Both the position numbers and the translations under genes were made by a program. Of a stretch of DNA of 64,000 nucleotides, positions 23,301-35,300 are shown piece by piece. This stretch comes from Odontesthes bonariensis (Eukaryota > Chordata > Actinopteri > Atheriniformes > Atherinopsidae): NCBI RefSeq assembly GCF_027942865.1, contig NC_134521.1:18354449-18418448 (forward strand). Direction: 5' to 3'. The first letter of the stretch is position 1. Every line of letters begins with the position of its first letter. The notes beneath the pieces were generated by a model. That model did not search any database. It saw only the letters and a program-made list of their open reading frames with translations, and was not told where the DNA came from.

Positions 23301-26300
23301 TCTGTCTGCAGTTTTGATTTGCCCATACAGTCTGAAAGGTGGATGGAAATGTGTTACAGTCATTTCTGCAGCCACGTCTTGGTGAAACAAATAATATTGC
23401 CCTCCAGATATTCCTGCTTTATTGTCAGGGCTCCAAGCTTGTCCATTTTATCTGCCAGTAATCTCACCTTTCCCATGGCAATCAAGGCAAGAAATTGTTT
23501 AAATTTCCTCCTCCTTTCTCTCCATTTTGTTTCTTCTCTGTATCCTTGACATCTCTTCAGCTCATTTGGATTTGAACTCTTATTCCAGGCATTATTTGGG
23601 CTTTGTAAAGCTCAATAAGCTGCTCCTTTTGACATGATTATTCATAGCAGATGTGAAAAAGTGCCTGGGTTACTTGCAGAGATAATTCCAACAGTACAAC
23701 ATCCAAAAAGACTGGTATTCAAAAGTCATGGTGGCTTATACAATAAAAAGAAATCAAAATGTTGGTAAATAAATTTATTTCCATCAGCATGGATACGAAT
23801 ATTTGGTTCCAACACTATTTCACATTTTGCCATATTACTTTATAAATGTAAAAGCTTGTCGTGGTCATTTGATCTTGCATATTAAAAACCCAGATCAGTC
23901 GTGTGATGCACCTGCAATAAAAAAGCTACCTGTAAACATCACTATAACAGTATTAACAGTATTTGTTGAGCAGTGGAGCTGCTCCAACTGCAAGCGAATT
24001 CTCAGCTCATTTATTGACCTGGTGACTACAAAGACTCTGTACAAGTATAGATTAAATGTTATAGTTTTTACACCAGTAGAGTAAATCATGGACTTTCCAG
24101 TCTCATAAAATATTGCTTAAAATATTTATAGAATAGATATATATAAAATAGAACAATTTTCTATAATTCCCACAAATATAACCCATAACATGATGAGATT
24201 TTCATACACATCCCACAAGTAGATAGAACCAATCTAAATAAATATTGACAAAAATATGATACAATTAAAAAATGAAACAAAGTAGAAACGTTAAAGAGCT
24301 TTAGAAAATGCAGGGATGGATGGCATTCAAACTCAGATCTGTCTGTGCATTAATGCTACCAGCCATCCCCACCTACCTTCAAACAAGTGATTTTGTGGAT
24401 GTTAAAAGTGATAAATATGAATTTTGTACAGTTTCATATAATACAAATCATAGCCATGTCACTATTTAAAGGCAAATGTAGCTATGCAATAATTTTGGAG
24501 CCTTGAAATTGTAGCTATTTTATAAATTATGTGATTTTATTGTAAAACTGCTACATTTTCCACCGTTGACCAACATAGCTTTTACATGTTCATGAGTGAG
24601 ACTGCGTTGTTATGTACATATTTACAAGTCCAAGCTTTTCAACAAATGATTGTGGAAGTATAAAATGGCACAAATGAAAGAGGTTTTATTGATGAATTTA
24701 CTGTCGTTAAAGGGATAGTTCGCCTCTTTTGACATGAAGCTGTATGACATCCCATATTAGCAATATCATTTATGAACATTGACTTACCCCCCGCTGCGTC
24801 ATCTGAGCCGAGTTCCAGCTGAGTTTTGGCGTCCACTAAGCTAGTCCGGCTAGTTGGCTGGGGCTTGAAAAATAAAGCGTCTTGCTTCTCAAAAAAATAT
24901 GCGTTCAAAAGAGTTTTGCATCACAAAATCGTTTTGCATGAAAAAGTCAGACCTCACTTCGGTTGGCGCTATTTTTGCCTACCTTGATATCAATGCGTCC
25001 AATGTAAAACTGTGCAGACCGAAGAGCAGACCGAGCACTCCCCTGCTTCCGAGCAGCAAACACCGTAACAGGTGCAGCTATCGCTAGGTGGCTTGATGCA
25101 TTGATATCAAGGGAGGCAAAAATAGCGCCAAGCGAAGTGAGGTCTGACTTTTTCATGCAAAACGATTTTGTGATGCAAATGTATTACTCTTTTGAACGCA
25201 TATTTTTTTGAGAAGCAAGACGCTTTATTTTTCAAGCCCCAGCCAACTAGCCGGACTAGCTTCGTGGACGCCAAAACTCAGCTGGAACTCGGCTCACAGG
25301 ACGCAGCGGGGGGTAAGTCAATGTTCATAAATTATATCGCTAATATGGGATGTCATACAGCTTCATGTCAAAAGAGGCGAACTATCCCTTTAACCTCTGC
25401 AGGAGTAGTTGCTGAGATTACTCCAACACAAGGCGTGCATTCGTCTGAGATGTAATGTTTGTTTTCACTCTGTTGGTAAAATATTTTGTGGATGGATGAA
25501 ACCAAAATAGAAGTGTCAGGGTTTGATGAGAAGCCTGTATTTTTGGTAGGAGGAAAATACTGCATCCCTGAAAAAAATATTGCTTCTCTGCCAGTGAAAA
25601 ACAGCAGCGTTGACATTAGGTTTGGAGCTGTATTGTTACATTTAGGCATGTGCAGTTTGTTATCATTGACAGAACAGTGAAAACTTAATAATGCCCAAGG
25701 AATTTTAAAGGGAAGTGTCAAGATATTGGTCTATATCTAAAGAGAAAGTGGGTTGGAATGTAACAGTGCATGCATTCCATGAATACTATCATGTGGAAAA
25801 TGGTAGGAAGATTGATGAGTGTAGTATGGATGCAAATTTTACCAATATAGGTTCTAACTGAAACATTATGGCAGCGCCTATTAGATTCCCGTAGTCTTTT
25901 CTTAATCTCCTGCAGGATTTAGATCTTTACCATTTGATTCCGTACATTTGGACTGTTCGTACACTATTCCATAGATTTCTTCTTATTTTGTCGCACCTAC
26001 TAATTTTCCATTAAATGTAGTAAGGAAGTTCACAGCAGAAACAGTTGTCCAGGTAGGGCAGTCAATTCAATTCAATTAATTCAATTCAATTTTATTTCTT
26101 TGGTGCCAAATTACAACAAATGTCATCTCAAGGCACTTCAAAGTTACAATCCAATTAAAGCCAATAAGAATCCAATTCATTGTAATACAATCAGAATCAA
26201 ATCCAATCTATTAAACTCCAAATTAGTCCAATTCATATGTACAAAGCCAATTAAAAAAAAGTAGCCTCGCAAAGGAAACCAACAGATTGCAACTAAACTT

Positions 26301-29300
26301 CTCTTTTTATCCAATCCCCCATCCTGAGCGTGCTAGAGGCGACTGTGGGAAGAAAAAACTCCCTTTTAAGAGGGAGAAACCTCTGGCAGAACCAGACCCA
26401 GAAAGGGTGGCCATTCATCTCGACCAGCTGGGGTTTGACAGGACAGGAAAGAGGGGACAACAAACACCAAAATACCAGACCAGGGATACCTGCTGAGAAA
26501 GAGAAACACAAGAGTCATCTAGTTTTGTGTTGGTGCTGTTATGCTCTGCAAGTTGTATAAAGCAAGCTCACTAATCCCACCCACGGTTTCACTGTGCTGC
26601 ATCAGCATTGTAACAAAGCATGCAAAATTTGGCAACACAACGTTGCCAAAAGACCATGAATTTCTCTGTGGTAGACTTCAAAATATCGCACTATGTTAGC
26701 CATGACTGCCTAGGAAATTCACGTCATAAGTGCCTTTTGGATCCAACCGTTCTCAGGCAGTCGCAGAGCATAGCACACCAGCAGCCTCATTCCTGTTCCA
26801 TAAACCTTTTATTCTTTCCCCTTTTGCTTTCCTTCTTCCTGTAGCTTGCCTGTTCCCTCTCTTCTTTCCTCCCCCTCTCTGATTGCTTCTCCCTCTGCTT
26901 CACACCGTGTGTCAGTAAAGCCAGGAGAGGGAGAGACTTGCTTTCTGCTGGCTCTGCATTATGAGAGGGAAAGCAAGGCTGAGGAAAGATAGCAGCCAGA
27001 GAGGGATGTGAGAGAGTGAGCACCAGCAGCAGTTAAGCAGAGAGCTTGTGCCAAGAGAAGGAATGCAGCACTGCATTATGAAAGCCATACGATATAGGTC
27101 CAACTCTCTGAAAGATGAAGGAAAGAAGCAGGATTTAGAAGATACAACCCATCGTATGCATGGTTGTTATTATGATATAAGCTTAGTAAAAGCTGAATGC
27201 ATCTCCCACCATCATATAACACAAAGTACAAATTATTTTTTCTTTAGATATGTAAAAAACTGCAACATTTCCATTTCTTCAAATCCATGTAGATATTCTA
27301 AAACAGATGCAGAAATTCTCTGAATCCTGTCATAGATGGAAACCACCCTGTTCTTCCTTCCTCGTTACTGGAGGAGACCGGAACGAATTTATCCCTTGAA
27401 AAAGCTTAATTTACACAAAGGAAAATGCTGCAAGCTTTTTTGATCTTACTGCATCTTCTCATCCCGATCACATTATAAACAAAGCCAGAGATTTAGTGAG
27501 GGAAGAAGAGCAGAGAAGCGCAGGCGAAGGACAGATAGGGGGTTTATTAGACGTAGTGTGCGTGACTTTTAGGTCAGCCCGGGGCCAAACGTTGCTCCAT
27601 ACACCTGCATATCTGCAAACAGGGGGGCTCCAGACTTAGCACGGAGATCTGTTGTGCCGAGCTATTTTTGGGACGAGCCTGAATTTAGCCACTCACTTTT
27701 TTCGCATTGTCTGTTATGCTCCCAGTTCCTTCCTGACATGCTGGGCTACATACAGCATATCGAAACAAGGTCTGCAGGTTTATGGTGCAGTGTAGCATGA
27801 TATTTTTACAGTATACTCTTGGTGCAACGGTAGTGATTTCAAACTGGGCTGTTTTCTTGAGAGAAAATTGACCGATAATGAATGTCAATGTTTAAAGAGT
27901 TGTACCTTGTGCTTTAAATCTAAAATGGTGGACAGATATGCACTGAGGCAGCAATCACTTCAGCCTATAAGAACTTACCCTCAAAGCAAAACCTGACATT
28001 AAAGCAGAATATGAGTGGAAAGCAAATAAAGTATTCAGCCAAGAAATGACAGTCCCTCATATAATGTCATTTTAAAACAGGATAAACTTAACACCTGCAA
28101 AAACACATAGAAACTCACAGTAAATGAATGTCTGCATAACTGTGTACAGCAGTGTTTTATCAAGTGATCATAAACCCTCTCATTTTTTCTATCCAGGAGG
28201 GTCTGGAGCTGATCCAGGAGAAGCCGGAGCTGCGTTTAGTCGTGCAGCAGAAGCTGGTGGAGATCAGAGAGTGCTGGTCCGACCTGGAGACCACGACTAA
28301 GGCCAAGGCCCGTCAGCTCTTTGAAAAAAACAAGCCCGAGCCTGCGGTAAAGAGCTACTCGGACCTCGACAACCAGCTCTCCCACTTGGAGCAGCAGCCG
28401 CCCCAGCTGGAACAGGCACACCATCTGCCCACCTTCAATGAGCAGCTCCAGAAATTCCAGGCAAGTCTCAAGGTCCTCTTTGGTCTCTCTGAGAAGCTGT
28501 TGGCTCTATCTCATCTGTTGAGGGGGTGTGACAGAAACTGAAATTATTTAGAGCTGTGAGAAATCCTCATATTAGCTGAGATACTGCCACCAATTGGTTG
28601 TTGACGGACGTCCGTGTATCATCCATCTTGCCAAGCATATTGTCCTGCACAGTGGCACATGTGCAATCAATTAGGTAGAAACATTGATTAAATAGTCTGG
28701 CTTCAATTGTGGTATATTTACCCTTTTAATGCAGTGCAATAATTCTGTAGCTCACCTGTACACCTGACTAATAAACAGTTTAAAAGTATCTTGTTTTTTT
28801 TCCCCTACTCTGATATTAGTCCATAAACTCAAGTGTTTTAAGTCCATATGTGGTGTAGAAATGGAGTATATTACATCTTTGGATCTTGATTCTTAAATCT
28901 CAGCAGACAACAGTTTTCACTGAAGTTTAGTAAACTTGAATTGCACGTTACAAGTGTGGGCTGAAATTCTTTTGTCTGATTGTCTAACACAGTGTAAAGG
29001 GCTTAAATGCTCCTCAAAATTGTAACCAAAGTACAACTTGAAGGTGAATAATCAAGTGACTTAAGACAAATTAACATGTAGCAAGAACTAGCTTTTTTTA
29101 AAAATATATCTCCACATCTGCACAACAATAACATTTAGAGCTTCAGTTCAGAAGTAAAGTATGTTTTAGTATTTTAGAATTTTGTACACACAAAAACATA
29201 GCTCAGCAGTCATGTAGCCTAAGGCAGGATCAGTTTAACAATAAACTCATAACAATCAGATAATTATGGATCCACGCAAGAATTTTGATGCTGAAGAGAT

Positions 29301-32300
29301 AAAAAATGTGAGTGCACAACTATATGACAGACCCTCTTAGACCCTTATAATTATGGGTCTAAGAGGTGACAAAAAGACAAAAAAAGGACAAGCATTCGGA
29401 ATAATATTGGCCATATGAAAGAAATTAATTTATGGTTTGGGGGAGAACTGATGGAGGACCGAGCCAGTGTGCAGCTGAGTTAGCGATGTTAGCTAATGAT
29501 TGTTAACATTGTTTTCACAGTACTGCAAAGTTTGCCCTCACATGTCAGAGTATCACAAATCTAAAGGTAGAGTTGGCCTAATAAACAGTAACAAAACCAG
29601 AACCCAATGAGGAACTGGAAGGCTATTGGTCCCATCACACACTGTATAAGAAGTGTGTGATTTTTAGATGCCAGAGACGTCAGAGTGAGAAAGGGAGGAT
29701 AAATCAAGAGGGAAAGACAAACTATTAAATTGGAAAACAAGACTTATGTATCTCAGCACTTTGTCGTTGTCTGGTTCTATACCTCGTCTGTATGCCTAAG
29801 GAGACATACAGCAGAGAGAGCTGTTCAGAGTGAACCATTGTCTTTTTTAATCTCACTGGATTCCAGCGTCTACATGCTACCTGGAGTGCCATCAAATCTC
29901 GGGGTTTATAATCCTCCTGTCCAAAATGAACGCCACACTGTCGTGTTTGTTGTTACAGCTAAATCAGTGAATTCCTGTCTGTTCATCTGCACAAAGTGAA
30001 CTCTGGCAGAAAAGCAAACCCCTTTAGGTTCTTTTAGTTAGAATAACTGTGGCTAAAAAGGCTGGAGTTTGTGCAGCCTGCAGTGCTTGTCTGAATCCTA
30101 GTTTCATTGCTCTCCTTATTTATTGTGTAAAAAAATATATATATTTTTTTTTTACTTCTCCCTTACCTTTACTTTATCCAACAGGAATATTTCTCTTCAC
30201 ACATGAGAAATGTTTGTATTACCAGTGAACGCTCTAATTTGCCTTGATTTAGCTAATGTTTATGACAAACTTTGTAGTTTAGCTTATTGTAGTTAACATA
30301 ATTTTGCACTGCTCTGTCATGTGTCCAGAGCAGCTTCTGTAATGGCTTGTTGAGATGCATAACATAACACTGCTGTGGCATTAAAGTATGCACCATATGC
30401 TACTTTTTTTTCTTTAATAGAGGCAAACCATTATATAACCCTGAAAGGTTATGATATGGAAACAGCGTTTGTTTGGCCATCCTTCATATGTCTGTAACAT
30501 GACCTTTCGCTTCCCTTCGGTGCAGGCCATGGAGTCTCAGATAGGAGACTTTTACAAAGATGCGGGTGAGCTGGGAAGTTTCCAGGGACTCTGTCTACCC
30601 CAGCAAGGCCTGATGGCAAGTGACAGGGAGGCCGGCGAGCAGTCAGGCATGGTGGAGACCCGCATCGTCCGCCTCATTGAGCCCCTGAAGGAGAGACGCC
30701 GCATCTTGCTGGCCTCCAAGGAAATGCATCAGGTTGCCCAGGACCTTGAGGATGAGATAGTAAGTCGCACACTTAATTTCTCTGTTCTCATGTTAATTTT
30801 GAATATTTGCTCTTCTTTTCTATTGGCCAGAGTTTGTTCTGGTAATACAGAACTAAGATGCATGATGTTGAACGTCAAGATATTTTGTCTTTGCAGCAGC
30901 TTCCATGTCTGATCTTGCATTTAGTTCCCTTAAATGTTATCCTAAGAGCTGGAATAAGGGCAACTGGACTTCTTCTTGTTGGCTTTTGGTTCTTGATATA
31001 TACATATATGTATATATAAATATGAACTAAAAACTGCTCTTAAATGTGCATTCTGAAAAATGTAATAACCTGCTTGTGATTGCTTTTTGATAGCTGTGGA
31101 TCCAGGAGAGGCTTCCATTGGCCTCCTGTAAGGATTACGGAAATAACCTCCAGAGTGTACAACAGCATGTAAAAAAGAACCAGGTAAGTGTCATGGATGA
31201 CATTTGACCATGGTCAGCTGAAAGATGATCTAATCATTGTCAGCCTTGGAACTTACCTCTGATTGGTCCTATAGACACTCCAGAGAGAGCTGACAGGGAG
31301 GCGGGCTCGGGTTGAGGAGGTTCTAGACCGGGCAAGAATTATTGCTTCGCTGAGAACTCCTGAGGTGGACTTTGTGCGTGAGGGGGCGGGGCACGTGCGC
31401 CAGCTGTGGGAGGTTTTGCAGCTTGAGACTGAAAGGAGGTCTGTGATCCTGGATGCTACGCTGCAGTCACAGCAGTACTATAGTGAGGCAGCTAAAGTGG
31501 AGTCCAGGCTGTCTGGGCAGAAACTCCATCTAGCCAATGAAGAAAAAGGCACAGTATGTACAACTCTTACATTCATGGAGGTATTTTCTGGCAAAAATCT
31601 ACATCACAGTAAACAAGTCATACCTAATATGCCTTGGTATTTTTTTGGTGTGGATTTTTCAGGATGAGGCAAGCACCCTGCATCTGCTGAAGTCCCACCT
31701 GGCTCTGGAGCAAACAGTGGAAACATATGCAGAGACAGTGGGCATGCTATCCCAGCAATGCCAGCGTCTGCTGGAACTAGGACACCCAGACAGGTGGGGC
31801 CTGACCCCCTCGATAGATAATGTTTCATTTTTGCAGAAACTTTCAATTCTAATAATTTACATATCAGGACACAATTCTTTTTCATATGTCTTTGAGCATG
31901 GAGTGTCAGTAAATGTTTGCCTTGTGGTTGTGTCACTGTGCGTTCTCTTAATCTTAATCAGTGAGCAGATTACAAAGCAGCAGTCCCACATAGACCGACT
32001 GTATGTGTCGCTGAAGGACATGGTGGAGCACAGAAAGATCAAGCTGGAGCAGCAGTATTGGCTCTATCAACTCAACAAGGAGGTAGAGGAGTTAGAAAAG
32101 TGGATCACTGAGCGTGAGGCCGTGGCCAGTTCTACCGACCTGGGTCAGGACCTTGAGGATGTGACGGTCAGTTATGTCAGGTTTTATTGTCTGTTTTACA
32201 TTTGTGAGGCAGCGCCATCAACCACAATTATATAATTACATCGTTATGCATATTCACTTCAGGAATATATTGCGAAACAAATCCTTTAACCAAGTTTTCA

Positions 32301-35300
32301 ACATTTAACTACAACTAAAGATGCATATCAACCAAGAGCACTGCATATTTAATTAGCTTTTTCAAGGACCTCAAAGATTATTTCTGAACTGGGCCTTTTG
32401 CATTTCCACTGAGGCCCAAGGTACACAGTGGATTTGTCAAATGAAATCAAATAAAGTGTAAAAATCCTAAAAAGGTCTTCATGTGAAATAAACACAAGAA
32501 ACACAGCTGTCACACGCAGAAGTACATAGTTTGAACGTGTGTTTTGTAAAGCACATCTACAAGTGGGTATGAAGAGTCGACTCTTATGTCTTCAGTAAAA
32601 ACTGCGTACCTCATTCACTTTCTCCAATAACACAAGTGGATGCAGAGTCCTGAATCAAACATCACATTCTGCAAAGACGACATTATTCATGTGCTCACTA
32701 CAGTACAAAGTCGGGAAACCGTATAACAGGGCGCAACAACAATTTCAAAGAAAGATGAGACAGTCTAGGGCCACTGTGTGTATGTCTTCATGCACACAAT
32801 AACTCTGCACCAATTTGAACACTGATTTACTTAACATATGAACATAACTCAAAAAGAAATTAAGTCTTGGAACTCCACATTTCCAGCCTCAAATAGGTGG
32901 AATACCTCCATTCATCCATCTTCCATTCTCACTTAATCCAGTTCCGGGCTGCAGGGGATCTGGAGCCTATCCCAGCTGCCACTGGGCAAGAGGTGGGAGC
33001 CATTTTGTGGATAGTAAAGAAAGGTCTCACAGGATAAAATGTTGGGAAGCATTACCCTAAAAAACCCTAGTTCCTGGAAAATATTCCTGCAGTCAAAATG
33101 CACCTTTATACATTTAAATTATGGCCACAAAAAAAGTGCCATATTGTAATCAGCAGGTCTCTGAAAGTGTGTTCTTTCCATTCTGCTGATGTGGTGCCTT
33201 GCTTCCCTCTGGGGGGCCTCCCCCACGTCTCTTTGCTCCATCCTTTCCTCTAAACCTTGACAGTGTGGTGTCATGTTTCATTCACGAGTTGTCTGTCACA
33301 CACGTTCAATACATTTCATGTAATAGTCAAATTAATCATTATTCTCCACACAGATTTAATTGCTGGTTGTTTTATTTATGAAGTGGTTAATCATTTTGGC
33401 TGTAAGAGTGCCAGCAATGTTTTCAGTGTAGTCAGATTCTATTAGATTCATTAAACATAAAATATATTGGTACTGGAGACACCTGTGACTCCTCTCCTGT
33501 GAAATGGGTTGAGGGGATTGGAACATCATTGATGGCCACAGACCGAAACTGTTTTCTGAGTTAAAGACAACATAAACAAAGAAGAATCAGGATGGAGGAA
33601 AGCCTCCGGTAGTTAACAGAATGAAAAGTATCCACCGTGTTAAAAATCATGATACAAGCTCCACAATGGAAGTATAGATTTACAGTGCTTTATAAGCTTT
33701 ATAAGTATGAGTTGTTTGTTTTCTGTATTCCAGGTGCTTCAGGAGAGGTTCACTAAGTTTGCCTCAGAAACCAACAGCATTGGCGAACAGCGCATGGAGC
33801 AGGTGAACAAAATGGTGAATGAGATGATCGACTGTGGCCACTCGGATGCAGCCACAATCGCCGAGTGGAAAGACGGTCTAAACGAATCATGGGCAGACCT
33901 CCTGGAACTAATGGAGACCCGCAGACAGATGCTGTTAGCGTCACACCAGCTGCACAAGTTCTTCACTGACTGCAAAGAGGTATAGTGAAAACAAATATTC
34001 GGCTTTGCCTCAGATACACTTATCAACCTGTTCAGGTAGACATTCTGGTCGTGATGTGCGGCTTCTATTTTAAGCACTTGTGATGACGCCGCTTTTCCTG
34101 TGTTGTAGGTCTTGGCTCAGATCGCAGGGAAGATGAAGCAGCTGCCAGAGGTGAGGGCGTGCCAAGCCAACATCACCAATCCGGCCACCCTGCAGAGACT
34201 CATGCACTCCTTTGAGCATGCCCTTCAACTGCTAGTTGCACAGGCAAGCGACAGAACTTCTCTCTTTGTATCGGTTATGTTATGTGCTATCTGCTCAGGA
34301 GGAATGAAATGAGTAGTCAATTTCACTAAAAGTCTTTTTTTCCAACCCACACACAAAAGACAAACTCTATTCTCAATAAGTCCATATTAAAAAGGACTTG
34401 TTTATTCTATTTTCAATACACAAAACCCCAAATAAATGTTCAATTTTTTCTACAGTTATTCCTTCAAAGTTATTATTCAGATTCTTATTCCAGGGAGACG
34501 AAGAAACTAACTGCCACCATACTGTTTTGCTGCAGGTGAGGCAACTGCAGGAGAATGCGGGCCAACTGAGGACCATCTACGCTGGCGAGAAGGCTGAGGC
34601 CATCATGGTGAAGGAACAGGAAGTGATGGAGGCGTGGAGGGAGCTGCTGAGCTCTTGTGAGGCCAGTCGCGTCCAGGTGACTTCAGTGACCGACAAGGTG
34701 CAGTTCTTCTCTGTGGTGCGCGAAAACCTAATGTGGATGGAAGGCATCATGGGCCAGATAGGATGGGACGAACCGAGGTATGAAAGCATACCATTGTTGA
34801 GCTGTGTGCCTTCTTTTGTTATGGGATGTAGAAAAACTATGGTGTGAATAAACGGTAGAGCAAGTTTAGAAACACGTGAATACTAACGAGTTTTGCACGT
34901 TAGTATTCAGTTCAACTGTGTGTTCATTTCTGTGGTCTTGTGCGGTTCCTGTAGACAACATTCATTATGTTTAGTGTGGAATTAGGCGTCTTTGCCACCT
35001 TGTCCTAATATCAACACTTTGCTACTCGTTTTTTTCATTAAATGTAACAGGAGGATAAAAAGTTCAGACTGTTATCACTGCTATCATTTTATATTACAGT
35101 CAGTCATCAGACACTTTAATCCAAAGTGACTTACATGTGAGGAACACATTTGGAGGCAACGTGGGGTTTACTACCTTGCCCGAGGATACTTCAGCATGTG
35201 ATTTGGGGACGTTAGGGACAACTCAGCAATCTTCCAAATGAAAGACAACCACTCCACATCCTGAACTACAACCTCCTCATATTATTTTGTCATTTCTTTC

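Noticed and set aside
24639..24908. 89-codon - strand frame and its + strand twin at 25192 as a small gene pair
   Set aside because: The two frames are mirror copies within the inverted arms of a transposon and have no domain or start context.
31537..32235. 232-codon continuous frame treated as one exon
   Set aside because: It reads through the stop-free intron 31794-31961. The joined beta-spectrin sequence (HPDS-EQITK) and GT-AG borders support two exons; retention is kept only as a finding.
34878..34908. Hairpin as a microRNA precursor
   Set aside because: The stem is only 11 bp, far below the ~30-bp stem of microRNA precursors.
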